Source: Chryseobacterium gleum
GTDB lineage: Bacteria > Bacteroidota > Bacteroidia > Flavobacteriales > Weeksellaceae
Assembly (NCBI RefSeq): GCF_900636535.1
Contig: NZ_LR134289.1
Coordinates: forward strand, 3,489,001-3,553,000
DNA: 64,000 nucleotides
Direction of reading: 5' to 3'
In this document: positions 25,610-34,907 of the stretch, piece by piece
Numbering within the stretch: position 1 is the stretch's first letter
How the letters are laid out: every line of letters starts with the position of its first letter
The notes under the pieces: model-generated
Databases searched by the model: none
Seen by the model: only the letters and a program-made list of their open reading frames with translations
What the model was told of the DNA's origin: nothing
Program-made: the position numbers and the translations under genes

Positions 25610-27769
25610 TTAAAACCAGTGTCCTAAAATAACACTGAATATACCTTTTTGGTTGTTTTTAAGTGAGTGGCTGAAGTTGACTTTTATCTGCCCGAAAGGA
25701 GATTTGTAACCCGCCGTTATTCCCAGTGAGCTATAATTTACTTTAACTGCATCTTCAAACTTGATATCGTTTGATAGGTTAGCAAAGCTGAAATTTCCAC
25801 TGATAAAATAGTTTTTATTGAATTTAAACTGGATATCATTAGAGGCCAGTATAACATTATTTGTATAAAGCTGGGCGAAATAAAACCCTCCGAAGCTTTT
25901 GAAATTAATCAGATTCTGTTCAAAAATTCCACCTAATCTGTATTGATAATAAATGGGAAGATTTTCACCAATGGTAACTCCTCCAAATAAATTCAGACGG
26001 TAACTGAACTGTTTGCCAAGCGGAATATTAAGTCTTAGATCAGCTTTAATCTGAATAATTCTTTTGTCTACCTCGGACTTTAAAAGGTCTACTACTTTTC
26101 CTTCTGCAGCAAAATAAACCCCTTTTGTTGGAAATTCTTTATCATCCTGAGTGTCTGTTTTGATAAAAATATAAGGGTTTAAAAAACGACTGTAGCGTTG
26201 GTTTTCACCATTTGGGTTTTCTGCTTTAAAGTAGTCGTGGCTGATACCGCCTCCGATCGCGAATTTATCTTTCCATACAGACTGTATATAAGCTTCATTT
26301 CTGAGCCATTCCCAGCGGTCTATATTGTAATTATCCACATTCTTAATATCAAAGCTCATTCCCGATGAATAGAGCCCAAATCCGGGGATATATCCGTTAT
26401 CTATAAAATAATTCAGGTAGTACCTCAGGCGGTCTCCTACAACAACGTCCAGGGAAAGATTTGAATTTTTAAATAAAAGTCTTTTTGCAGAGTAATTTAA
26501 TAAAAGTCCGGTCTTGAAAACTTCATCATAATGCAGACCGAATTTTAAAAAATGGCGGGCATCATCTTCTGTAACATAAAGCTTCAGATAATTGGCATCA
26601 TTTTCCTGAACAATATCATAGTTAATAAAACGGTAGTTGTTTGTAGCAACAAGCTTATCTATCATTTTATTGATACTTCCATAGGTCTGCAGAGAGGGGA
26701 GACGCAGTCCCATTTTACCAAGTGTATAGTTTTTTCCGTAGATTTTACTTCCTTCAATAGAAATGCTGTCTATCTTATATACGTTGGAATAAATTGGGTT
26801 TACGCGCTGTCTGAGACGGTCAAAAGGCCGCTTTGGAAGTTGGTCAAGTATCTGGGTATATTTCAGCCCTTCCACATAGCCGCTGTCCAGAATTTTCTTT
26901 TTATCATCATAGCTTGTGGCAGACATTCCTTTCAGATTGGGTTTGATATTGATGTCTGTATATTTATACTGTCTTCTGGTATCTTTTTTTATTCCGAAAT
27001 CGATAACCTGATTGAGAATAGCTATAATATTGTTTAAATCCTCTCTTTTTGAAAGATCCTGATTAAGGTCCACACCAATGACGATATCAATTCCTTTGTC
27101 CTTTAAAGGCTTTGAAGGATAGTTTACCGTCATAGCTCCGTCAATATAAATACTGTCGCCAATCTTTACAGGATCCATTAAAGAAGGAAAGGCCGAACTT
27201 GCCATGATAGACTGTACAAGATCTCCTTTTTCAAAGATCTGCATATTCCCGCTTTCAAGATTGGTGGCAACACATAAAAAAGGAATGGGCATTTTAGAGA
27301 AATCTTCGATATTGGAAACATTTTTAAAAAGTTCTTTAAGAAGGTAAACATTTCTCTGGCCGGTGCTGATGGAAGAAGGAAGAGTGATTTTCCCGTTTTT
27401 AAGCGGAATGGATAAAAGATATTTATCTACTGATTTGTTGAAAAAGCTGGCTTCCTGCCGTGATTTCGGGTCCATAATCAAAGAATAGAAATCTGTATCC
27501 ATGACAATTTTTTCTATTTCTTTTCCGGAGTATCCTGCGGCATACAATCCTCCTACAATGGCCCCCATACTTGTTCCTGCTATATAATCCACTTTCACTC
27601 CCAACGAATCCAATACTTTGAGAACTCCGACATGTGAAAAACCTTTGGCTCCGCCACCGGCAAGGGAAAGCCCGATCTTTGGATTCTTAGGAATTACCAG
27701 ATCTTTTTTTACCTGAGAATGGATCAATAACAGTGGGAATATGAAAAGCAGAATCAGGAGTTTTCTCAT
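25610..27769 (-). CDS. Patatin-like phospholipase with C-terminal outer-membrane barrel (PlpD-type)
   Basis: A 719-residue protein with a signal peptide and an N-terminal patatin domain: oxyanion loop GGGAKGFSH (about 38-46), nucleophile Ser in GTSMG (about 65-69) and the catalytic Asp in DGA near 210. A linker with a POTRA-like segment (about 330-400) and a surface-antigen/BamA-type 16-strand barrel (about 410-719) follow, ending in a terminal aromatic (HWF). Such two-part proteins belong to the type Vd/PlpD autotransporter class of lipid-cleaving enzymes, here retained or surface-exposed at the outer membrane. It lies between murF-alr and ybeY on one strand, with very short gaps. Confidence 0.93.
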   Translation of the reverse strand: MRKLLILLFIFPLLLIHSQVKKDLVIPKNPKIGLSLAGGGAKGFSHVGVLKVLDSLGVKVDYIAGTSMGAIVGGLYAAGYSGKEIEKIVMDTDFYSLIMDPKSRQEASFFNKSVDKYLLSIPLKNGKITLPSSISTGQRNVYLLKELFKNVSNIEDFSKMPIPFLCVATNLESGNMQIFEKGDLVQSIMASSAFPSLMDPVKIGDSIYIDGAMTVNYPSKPLKDKGIDIVIGVDLNQDLSKREDLNNIIAILNQVIDFGIKKDTRRQYKYTDINIKPNLKGMSATSYDDKKKILDSGYVEGLKYTQILDQLPKRPFDRLRQRVNPIYSNVYKIDSISIEGSKIYGKNYTLGKMGLRLPSLQTYGSINKMIDKLVATNNYRFINYDIVQENDANYLKLYVTEDDARHFLKFGLHYDEVFKTGLLLNYSAKRLLFKNSNLSLDVVVGDRLRYYLNYFIDNGYIPGFGLYSSGMSFDIKNVDNYNIDRWEWLRNEAYIQSVWKDKFAIGGGISHDYFKAENPNGENQRYSRFLNPYIFIKTDTQDDKEFPTKGVYFAAEGKVVDLLKSEVDKRIIQIKADLRLNIPLGKQFSYRLNLFGGVTIGENLPIYYQYRLGGIFEQNLINFKSFGGFYFAQLYTNNVILASNDIQFKFNKNYFISGNFSFANLSNDIKFEDAVKVNYSSLGITAGYKSPFGQIKVNFSHSLKNNQKGIFSVILGHWF

Positions 27770-27772
27770 AAG

Positions 27773-30220
27773 TTAGTCTTTTATATAGATCCGTTTCACC
27801 CGGGGTGAAATGGAGGTTAATACTTCATAGGTTATCGTTTTGCAGTATCCTGCGAATTCTTTTAAACTTGGGTGTGCATTAAAAACAGTTACCGTATCAC
27901 CTTCTTTTACATTCGGAATATGATCTACATTTATCATCATCATATCCATACAGATATTTCCAACGATAGGTGCCAGTGTTTTGTTAACACCAACATTTCC
28001 TACCTGATTTCCTATCAGCCTTGGAATTCCGTCTGCATATCCTACGGGAATAGTTGCGATTCTGGTAGGATGATCTGTCTTATATCTTCTGCTGTAACCT
28101 ACAGATTCTCCGTTTTCCACAGTTGATATCTGTGAAATTACGGTTTTAAAGCTTACGACGGACCGCAATTGCTTCTGAATTTCAGGATCTGCTGATTCTC
28201 CCAGCATACCAATACCGATTCTCACCATATCATGTTGATGATCTTTATAGCTGGTAATTCCTGCTGAATTCAGGATGTGGCGGATAGAAGTGTAACCCAG
28301 TTTTTCAATAAGGTAACTTGAATTTTTCTCAAAAACCTCCAGTTGTTTCAAAGTAAATTCTTTTTCTTCAGGCATATCAGAAGAAGATAAATGGCTGAAC
28401 ATACTTTGGACCTTTACATTTTTGTGGCTTAAAGTTTCGCTTAACTGATCCAGCTCAAAATCTTTAAAACCAAGACGGTGCATTCCTGTTTCCAGTTTAA
28501 TATGGATAGGATATTTTTTATCATATCCTGATTTCTGAACGGCTTCATAAAATAATTCCAATACCCTGAAGCTGTAAATTTCGGGCTCAAGATTATACTC
28601 TATGATAGTCTGATAACTGTGCTGCTCAGGATTCATTACAATAATAGGAGTGGTAATTCCTTTCTTTCTCAGCTCTACACCTTCATCGGCATAAGCAACA
28701 CCTAGGTAATCTATATGATGATGCTGAAGAAATTCTGATACTTCGAAACTTCCCAATCCGTAGGCATTCGCTTTTACCATTGCCATCATTTTAGTTCCTG
28801 GTTTCAGCAATGATTTATGATAATTGATGTTATGAAGTATAGCATTAAGATTTACTTCCAGGACCGTATCATGCTTTCTGAGTTCGAGGATATCTTTAAG
28901 TTTTTCGATCTCGAATTTTCTTGCACCTTTCAGCAGAATGATCTGATTTTCTATTTCAGTAAGATGTTTACTTTCAATGAGCTCTTTAGTATCAATAAAA
29001 GTATAGGTTTTAGCTTTAAATAATTCACTGAATTTTGAAATTTCATTACCGATCAGGAATACAGAATCAAAATTCTGATCGTTCACCAATTCTGCTACTT
29101 CTTCATATAATTCTTTGGCATTGGTGCTTACTCCTACGATGTCTGTCAGAACCAGAGATTTTTTTGCTTTATTATATTCATTCAAAAACTGAAGGGCAGT
29201 CTTCAAAGAATCGAGGTCAAGGTTGAAAGAATCATTGATGACAATATTGCCTTTATTTCCTTCAATGGCTTCAAGCCTCATTTCGACGGCCTTTAAAAGG
29301 TTGATTTTTTCGACGATCTTTTTATTTTCGATATTCAGTTCCTTGAGAACAGTGATAAGCGCCATAGCATTGGTTAACGTCGCTTCGTCTCTCTGGTGGG
29401 CCGGAAAACTGATTTCTTCGCCAAAATATTCAACAATGATATTTTCATCTTTAGAAATATTGCTTTTGATGAAAACCTGATTCTCTTTTTTGAAACCGTA
29501 AGCAATTAATTTTTTATCAGAATAGGAATTTTTGATTTTTTGATCAACCAAATCATTGTCGCCATTGTAAATGATCACCTCAGAATTTTTAAAAAGTCTG
29601 ATTTTTTCATCAATCAATTCTTCCTCGGAAGAAAAGTTGGCAGCATGGGCAGTTCCAATATGGGTAAGCAATCCGATCTGAGGATGGAAAATATTTTCAA
29701 GCTTTTCCATTTCGTGCGGTTTTGAGATTCCTACTTCAAAAATACCCAACTGATGAGAATCATTGATCTGAAGTAGAGATAATGGCAACCCGATCTGGGA
29801 ATTGAAACTCTTTGGACTTTTTACCGTAGGAAATTCATTCCAAAGACATTGATACAACCATTCTTTTAAAATGGTCTTTCCATTACTTCCTGTAATTCCG
29901 ATAGATTGTAAGTGAGAATTTTCGAAATGATATTTTGCTAATTTCTGAAGAAACGCTACGGAATTTTCAACAATGATCCAGGTTATATTTTCAAACTCAG
30001 GATAATGATGCTCAGAAATAATGACCTTAATACCCCTGTCCATTGCAGATTCAATAAATTTTTCCCCGGAATTCTTATGAGTATTAATTGCGATAAAAGC
30101 TGTATTCTTGATAGAATAAATAATCCTGCTGTCATACGCTATATTTTTGATCAATAAATTTCCGTCTCCAATGATCTGTGCATTGGTGATCTCTGCAATG
30201 TGTTGTACTGTATAGTTCAT
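27773..30220 (-). CDS. murF-alr: Bifunctional MurF ligase / alanine racemase fusion
   Basis: An 815-residue fusion. The N-terminal half is a Mur ligase with P-loop GITGSNGKT (about 108-116), resembling MurF, which adds D-Ala-D-Ala to UDP-MurNAc-tripeptide. The C-terminal half from about residue 455 is a PLP alanine racemase: AMVKANAYGLG with the PLP Lys near 482, a GYSRRY catalytic Tyr segment, VGYADGIPR and ICMDMMMI. It produces D-alanine and uses it in the wall. This fusion is known across Bacteroidota. In the ligase half several Mur contacts look relaxed (ATP-binding motif intact), so full MurF activity is inferred, and a separate murF may exist elsewhere. Confidence 0.9.
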   Translation of the reverse strand: MNYTVQHIAEITNAQIIGDGNLLIKNIAYDSRIIYSIKNTAFIAINTHKNSGEKFIESAMDRGIKVIISEHHYPEFENITWIIVENSVAFLQKLAKYHFENSHLQSIGITGSNGKTILKEWLYQCLWNEFPTVKSPKSFNSQIGLPLSLLQINDSHQLGIFEVGISKPHEMEKLENIFHPQIGLLTHIGTAHAANFSSEEELIDEKIRLFKNSEVIIYNGDNDLVDQKIKNSYSDKKLIAYGFKKENQVFIKSNISKDENIIVEYFGEEISFPAHQRDEATLTNAMALITVLKELNIENKKIVEKINLLKAVEMRLEAIEGNKGNIVINDSFNLDLDSLKTALQFLNEYNKAKKSLVLTDIVGVSTNAKELYEEVAELVNDQNFDSVFLIGNEISKFSELFKAKTYTFIDTKELIESKHLTEIENQIILLKGARKFEIEKLKDILELRKHDTVLEVNLNAILHNINYHKSLLKPGTKMMAMVKANAYGLGSFEVSEFLQHHHIDYLGVAYADEGVELRKKGITTPIIVMNPEQHSYQTIIEYNLEPEIYSFRVLELFYEAVQKSGYDKKYPIHIKLETGMHRLGFKDFELDQLSETLSHKNVKVQSMFSHLSSSDMPEEKEFTLKQLEVFEKNSSYLIEKLGYTSIRHILNSAGITSYKDHQHDMVRIGIGMLGESADPEIQKQLRSVVSFKTVISQISTVENGESVGYSRRYKTDHPTRIATIPVGYADGIPRLIGNQVGNVGVNKTLAPIVGNICMDMMMINVDHIPNVKEGDTVTVFNAHPSLKEFAGYCKTITYEVLTSISPRVKRIYIKD

Positions 30221-30421
30221 TGGTACCCTTTCTGCTTTATTTTGAGCGAAATCGCAAAAAGGTAAAATAGTAAAAGGGCTAAGATTTATAACATCATCCG
30301 GTTTTTTTCCTTTTTTAATATTTTACAGAGCTTTTTCGCTTTTCATTTTATATTAAGTTAAATATATTTCTTATGGCTTTAGCAACAGCTGATTGATAAT
30401 GCAGCAGCTTTACCTTTCCAG

Positions 30422-31009
30422 TTATTTTCTTTTTGAAAGTACTTCGTCAATAAAAACACGGCGGCTTACTGCTTCATAGCTTTCTGTTTCTCCCAATTCT
30501 ACCAGATTATCTCCCTGGGAAATTCTCATGGAATAGTTGGCGAGATTACCCGTTCTCTTACAAATAGCATGCACTTTTGTAACATATTCGGCAGTAGCCA
30601 TCAGATTAGGCATAGGCCCGAACGGACGGCCCAGAAAATCCATATCCAGACCTGCAATAACTACTCTGATACCGCTATTCGCCAGCTGATTGGCAATATC
30701 AACAATGCTTTCATCGAAAAACTGAGCTTCATCAATTCCTACAACATCACAATTGGATGCCAGCAGAAGAATTTCATTTGGATTCTCTACTGCAGTGCTG
30801 CGGATTTTGTTCTGGTTATGGGAAACTACATCCTCTTCAGAATACCGTACATCCAGCTTCGGTTTAAAAATTTCCACATTCTGTCCTGCCATTTCTGCTC
30901 TTCGCAATCTGCGGATAAGTTCCTCTGTTTTACCGGAAAACATAGAGCCGCAAATCACTTCCATCCAACCGCTTTGTTTGGAATGATTAATTGTATTTTC
31001 TAAAAACAT
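30422..31009 (-). CDS. tdk: Thymidine kinase, type II
   Basis: A 195-residue protein: P-loop GSMFSGKTEELIRRLRRA (residues 22-39), DEAQFF lid motif with catalytic Glu near 94, and the lasso segment NLANYSMRI. It phosphorylates thymidine to dTMP in the salvage pathway. The structural zinc site is largely absent: the usual CxxC is CKRT here and the C-terminal CRxC/H position reads SRRV. The enzyme is otherwise complete. It is divergent from the acidic-repeat gene. Confidence 0.95.
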   Translation of the reverse strand: MFLENTINHSKQSGWMEVICGSMFSGKTEELIRRLRRAEMAGQNVEIFKPKLDVRYSEEDVVSHNQNKIRSTAVENPNEILLLASNCDVVGIDEAQFFDESIVDIANQLANSGIRVVIAGLDMDFLGRPFGPMPNLMATAEYVTKVHAICKRTGNLANYSMRISQGDNLVELGETESYEAVSRRVFIDEVLSKRK

Positions 31010-31070
31010 TTGTTAAATTAGCCGTATATTTTTAACATCAAAAGTAAGCAATTTTAATAAGAATCTTATT

Positions 31071-32537
31071 ATGCAGAATATCCAAGATTTAAAGGAAAAG
31101 ATTTTTTTTGAATCCATGAATATCATTGATAATCTGGACAAAATAAGTCACATAGACGAATTACTTTCTAAGCAAGATCTTGTGGATGAGCTTGCTAACA
31201 GGATTTCTTTTTTGAAACTGCTGGAAAAAAATATTGAATACTTCGTAGCAGACAATCCGGTGCAGAATCCGGACAGTCAATACGTCTCTTTTGCTTCAGG
31301 GGAAGCAGAACATCATGATACAAATGAAGTGACGGAAGAGGAAGCTATTTTCAATAATGAACTCAACGAAATTGACGAGAATGAAATTTTCCCAGATGCA
31401 TCTGAAGAAGAAGCCGTTTTCAATAGTCAGCTGAATGAAATTGTTGAAAACGAATTCCATGAAAATATTGTAAGCTTTGTAGAAGAAAGTTACACTGAAA
31501 ATACTGAGGAACAGACTTCTGATCACGAAATACAAGAAGAAACGGTGTCTGATGATCCGTTGAATGAAATTGATGAAGAAGAAATATCAGCAGAAGAAAG
31601 AGCTGTTCTGAACTTTGTAGATGAAGATAAAATTCTCGCACATTCCACACCGGATTCGGATGAAGATCTTAATGAAGACCTGTATTACCATGAAGTAACA
31701 GAAGAAGAAGCGATTTTCAATAATCAGCTTAATGAGATTGAAGACGAAGAGGAAATTTCTGAACAGGAATCAAAAAAAGAGATTGATTCTGCAATTGTAA
31801 ATGATACCAAACCACAAATATCGGAAACAATTCCAAGTATTTTTGACAGTGAAACACTGGAAGACGAAATACTGATCGAAGAAAATGAAGAACAATTTGT
31901 AGCTTCAAATGTTTCGATAGAGCAGGGAGAGATGGCTTCAGAAACTTCCAATGTGGAAAATATTCTGAGTGAGATAAAAAATGATCATTCAGCAGAAGAA
32001 ACAAAAGAAGAAAGCATCCTTGCTGAAGTGTATGACCGGAGAAAAATTGTTGAAATTGACAAACCTGTTCGCGAAGAAACAGATAAAAATCCTTCTGATG
32101 AAAGCTTCGAAAATTTAGAAGAATACCATCGGGAGAAAAAAATAAAATTAGCCAATATCAAAGGAATGAAGGCTGTTCAGTCGCTTTTTGATGACGACCA
32201 CCTGGAAAGAGACCTTCCTAAAGAAGAAAAACCGGCTCCGGCTGTGAAAGAAGACACGGGAAGTATTCTGAAATCCAATATTCCAACCAACTTCATGGAA
32301 GCAGACAAACTGAAACCTGAATTTAAGCTGGATCTTAATGACAGGCTTGCCTTCACGAAGATGCTTTTTGAAGGAAGCCAGGCAGATCTGAATGATACGG
32401 TATACCAGCTGAATCAGTTCAGAACACTGGATGAAGCCAAAGAATATCTGAGCGATCTGTACTATGAAAGAAAATGGAATAAAGTGGATGAATATGCTCA
32501 GAGGCTTTGGATATTGGTGGAAAATAAATTCTTATAA
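31071..32537 (+). CDS. Acidic repeat protein of unknown function
   Basis: The 488-residue product is strongly acidic. An N-terminal helical segment (about 1-70) is followed by a Glu/Asn-rich middle in which the unit EEEAIFNNQLNEI recurs (near residues 88, 113 and 210, with a degenerate copy in between). The conserved-looking C-terminal domain (about 425-488) runs FKLDLNDRLAFTKMLF and ends RLWILVENKFL. No enzymatic motif is present. The middle is probably disordered. It precedes rsmI by two bases, hinting at co-expression. I do not know a function. Confidence 0.75.
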   Translation: MQNIQDLKEKIFFESMNIIDNLDKISHIDELLSKQDLVDELANRISFLKLLEKNIEYFVADNPVQNPDSQYVSFASGEAEHHDTNEVTEEEAIFNNELNEIDENEIFPDASEEEAVFNSQLNEIVENEFHENIVSFVEESYTENTEEQTSDHEIQEETVSDDPLNEIDEEEISAEERAVLNFVDEDKILAHSTPDSDEDLNEDLYYHEVTEEEAIFNNQLNEIEDEEEISEQESKKEIDSAIVNDTKPQISETIPSIFDSETLEDEILIEENEEQFVASNVSIEQGEMASETSNVENILSEIKNDHSAEETKEESILAEVYDRRKIVEIDKPVREETDKNPSDESFENLEEYHREKKIKLANIKGMKAVQSLFDDDHLERDLPKEEKPAPAVKEDTGSILKSNIPTNFMEADKLKPEFKLDLNDRLAFTKMLFEGSQADLNDTVYQLNQFRTLDEAKEYLSDLYYERKWNKVDEYAQRLWILVENKFL

Positions 32538-32539
32538 TT

Positions 32540-33214
32540 TTGAGCGGAATCCTATATTTTGTTCCCACACCCGTCGGGAACCTTGAAGATATGACCTTCA
32601 GGGCAGTAAATGTCCTGAAAGAAGTTGATTATATTTTATGTGAAGATACCAGAACTTCCGGTGTTCTTTTAAAACATTTTGAGATCTCCAAGCCTTTAAA
32701 ATCTTATCATTTGCATAATGAGCACCAGGCAACGGAAAAAGTGATTGCTGACCTTAAAAACGGCCAGAATATCGCTATTGTTACCGATGCGGGAACTCCC
32801 GGTATTTCGGATCCCGGATATCTGCTGGCAAAAGCGGGTGCAGACAACAATATTGAAATGATCTGCCTTCCCGGAGCAACAGCTTTGATTCCTGCTCTTG
32901 TCGTTTCAGGACTTCCTAATAATGAATTTCTATTCGCAGGTTTTCTGCCTCAGAAAAAAGGAAGACAAACCAAACTGAAGCAGCTTGCTGAGGAAAAAAA
33001 GACCATTGTTCTTTACGAAAGTCCCCATAAGATCAACACTACTCTGGAGCAGATTAAGGAGTTCTTTGGAGAAGAAACCAAAGTAAGCTTAAGCCGTGAG
33101 ATTTCCAAGAAATTTGAAGAAACCAAACGTGGGACAATCAATGAATTAATTGAGTTTTCCAAGAGTAAAACTTTAAAAGGAGAGATTGTTCTTATTGTCA
33201 ATAATTCTATTTAA
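32540..33214 (+). CDS. rsmI: 16S rRNA 2'-O-ribose C1402 methyltransferase RsmI
   Basis: A 224-residue tetrapyrrole-methylase-fold enzyme. The N-terminal LYFVPTPVGNLEDMT, CEDTRTSGVLLKHF, VTDAGTPGISDPGY and LPGATALIPALVVSGL segments are the SAM-binding loops of RsmI (YraL). It methylates the ribose of C1402 in 16S rRNA. The first codon is TTG at 32540, two bases after the stop of the upstream acidic gene; no in-frame ATG precedes the conserved LYFVPTPVGN. This is a probable non-ATG start in a translationally coupled gene. Confidence 0.94.
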   Translation: MSGILYFVPTPVGNLEDMTFRAVNVLKEVDYILCEDTRTSGVLLKHFEISKPLKSYHLHNEHQATEKVIADLKNGQNIAIVTDAGTPGISDPGYLLAKAGADNNIEMICLPGATALIPALVVSGLPNNEFLFAGFLPQKKGRQTKLKQLAEEKKTIVLYESPHKINTTLEQIKEFFGEETKVSLSREISKKFEETKRGTINELIEFSKSKTLKGEIVLIVNNSI

Positions 33215-33220
33215 TTTTCC

Positions 33221-34732
33221 TTGAAAAAATTAGTTTTTGTATTATGTTCTGTAGTCTGTACAGCACAGACTAATCAATATATGAAAGTCATCCTGTCGAA
33301 AAAAACAGGAAAAGAGGTAAGTTCTTATTCTGAAGGATACGGAACAGCCTACGATCCCAGATCTAAAAAACAGAGCATTATTGATTCTTTGGGCAATATT
33401 ACATTTGAATCTCCTTTCAGGGGAAATGTTTTTCACATTTTCAAAAACCGTTTTATCCTGAATTCTGAAGAAGGAAACAGCCGAAAATCAGCAGTTATTG
33501 ATGAAAAAGGAAATGAGATTATTCCATTAGACAATCAGGAATTTAATACGCCGTGGTGGAGCAGGGAGCGGATTATTTCATCAAAACAGAATGCAGAAGC
33601 TGTTTTTGATTTTAACGGAAAACAAATTATTCCTTATTCGGAAAAGATCCGTTTTTCAGGCAAGAACAGGTTTTTTGTTTTAAAAGATAATAAGTGGTTC
33701 CTGTATGATCTCAACGGAAAGCAGCTAAGTACCAGGGAATTTAAAGAAGATTACAATTTTGAAGAGGATAAAGCACTCATCATTAATGAAGATGGTGAAA
33801 GCGAAATCATTGGAAGCAATGGGCAGACCTTACATATATTTTCTCAACAGGTGATCAGCATCAGCGCTTATCCCTATCTGATTACAAAGAATAAAAACAC
33901 AGGTAAATATGGTTTGATTGATACAGACGGAAATACCATTGCTGAAGAAATTTTTAATGATATCACTCCTGAATATTTCGGACGAAGGGAATATATATAC
34001 TTCAGTAAAAATGGTAAAACAACTGTTTTCAGTAAGAAAGACAGGAAGCTGTATCCTCTGCCTTATCAATATCTGAATCCTTTACCGGATCATTATTTCA
34101 GTGCTTACAATGAAAAGACAAAGAAATATGGTGTTATAGACCTCGGGGGAAGGGTTATTTTCCCTCAGGAATATGATTTCATCAGAAGTTTTACCATTTC
34201 CGGGAAAGACTTTATTTACCTTAAAAAAGGAAGTGAAGAGAAATTTCTTGATAAAGATCTTAAGAATATTGTGGGAGATGAAGTTCATATTTTTGGTTTC
34301 TATCCTGATAACCTTATTATTGGAAAAGAAGGGAAGTATTACAGATTTTCAGTGACGGATCAGTCATTGATCGCACTAAAAAATGTAACTGAAATAAAGA
34401 ATGAGGATGTTGAATATTTTAATCCTCTTAACCAGTATTCCAAACCTTTGGTTTGCAGGAATAATGATAATCTTTATGGTATTCTGGATGGGAAAGGAAC
34501 AGAAATTGTACCCTTTGTTTACGAAGATATTATAACGTTCGGGAATGCTGAAAATGAGATTGTAGTGAAAAAAGAAGGAAAATTCGGAGTTTCCAATTTC
34601 CAGAATGAGCCTCTGAAAGAAATTGTGTATGATAAATATTTCTGGCAGAAAGAGGTGTTGAAGCTGGACCAAAACAAAAAAACTGATTTTATCTATTTCA
34701 CCAGGTTTAAAAACAATTCCACTCAACTTTAG
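33221..34732 (+). CDS. Secreted WG-repeat protein
   Basis: A 503-residue protein with signal peptide MKKLVFVLCSVVCTAQ and several WG/KWG-type repeats, each with a pattern such as KYGVIDLGGRVIFPQEYD or YGILDGKGTEIVPFVYED. WG repeats form beta-propeller-like or beta-sheet arrays and occur in secreted and surface proteins of Bacteroidota; the function is not established. The start codon is TTG at 33221, 6 bases after rsmI, and directly followed by the signal peptide, so it is probably the true start. Together with the acidic protein and rsmI it forms one operon. Confidence 0.82.
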   Translation: MKKLVFVLCSVVCTAQTNQYMKVILSKKTGKEVSSYSEGYGTAYDPRSKKQSIIDSLGNITFESPFRGNVFHIFKNRFILNSEEGNSRKSAVIDEKGNEIIPLDNQEFNTPWWSRERIISSKQNAEAVFDFNGKQIIPYSEKIRFSGKNRFFVLKDNKWFLYDLNGKQLSTREFKEDYNFEEDKALIINEDGESEIIGSNGQTLHIFSQQVISISAYPYLITKNKNTGKYGLIDTDGNTIAEEIFNDITPEYFGRREYIYFSKNGKTTVFSKKDRKLYPLPYQYLNPLPDHYFSAYNEKTKKYGVIDLGGRVIFPQEYDFIRSFTISGKDFIYLKKGSEEKFLDKDLKNIVGDEVHIFGFYPDNLIIGKEGKYYRFSVTDQSLIALKNVTEIKNEDVEYFNPLNQYSKPLVCRNNDNLYGILDGKGTEIVPFVYEDIITFGNAENEIVVKKEGKFGVSNFQNEPLKEIVYDKYFWQKEVLKLDQNKKTDFIYFTRFKNNSTQL

Positions 34733-34787
34733 TAAAATATCAAAATAATCATCAAAAAAAGATGAGTATTTTGACAATTTGAATGGG

Positions 34788-34876
34788 TTGAATAACATTT
34801 TATAATATCTTTGCAAACCGTTTAATTCCGGAAAGGAATTGTAGAGACTACAAGAGTCAGCTGTCACAAGCTGAAT
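34788..34876 (+). promoter_or_regulatory. fabG promoter and leader with three tandem perfect hairpins
   Basis: A -7 box TATCTTTG (34806-34813) has TTG candidates upstream (34779 or 34788). The leader then shows three adjacent stem-loops: 34824-34840 (6-bp stem, GGAAA loop), 34841-34851 (4-bp stem, AGA loop) and 34857-34874 (6-bp stem, GTCACA loop). They end about 33 bases before the fabG start. I cannot match them to a named riboswitch. Confidence 0.5.
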
Positions 34877-34907
34877 GAGTTATAAAAGAAAATAATTGTC
34901 AATAGAT

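Noticed and set aside
31296-31650. Frames on the minus strand opposite the acidic repeat gene
   Set aside because: They mirror the Glu-rich repeats as Phe/Leu-rich sequence and have no start context; the plus-strand frame is the consistent one.
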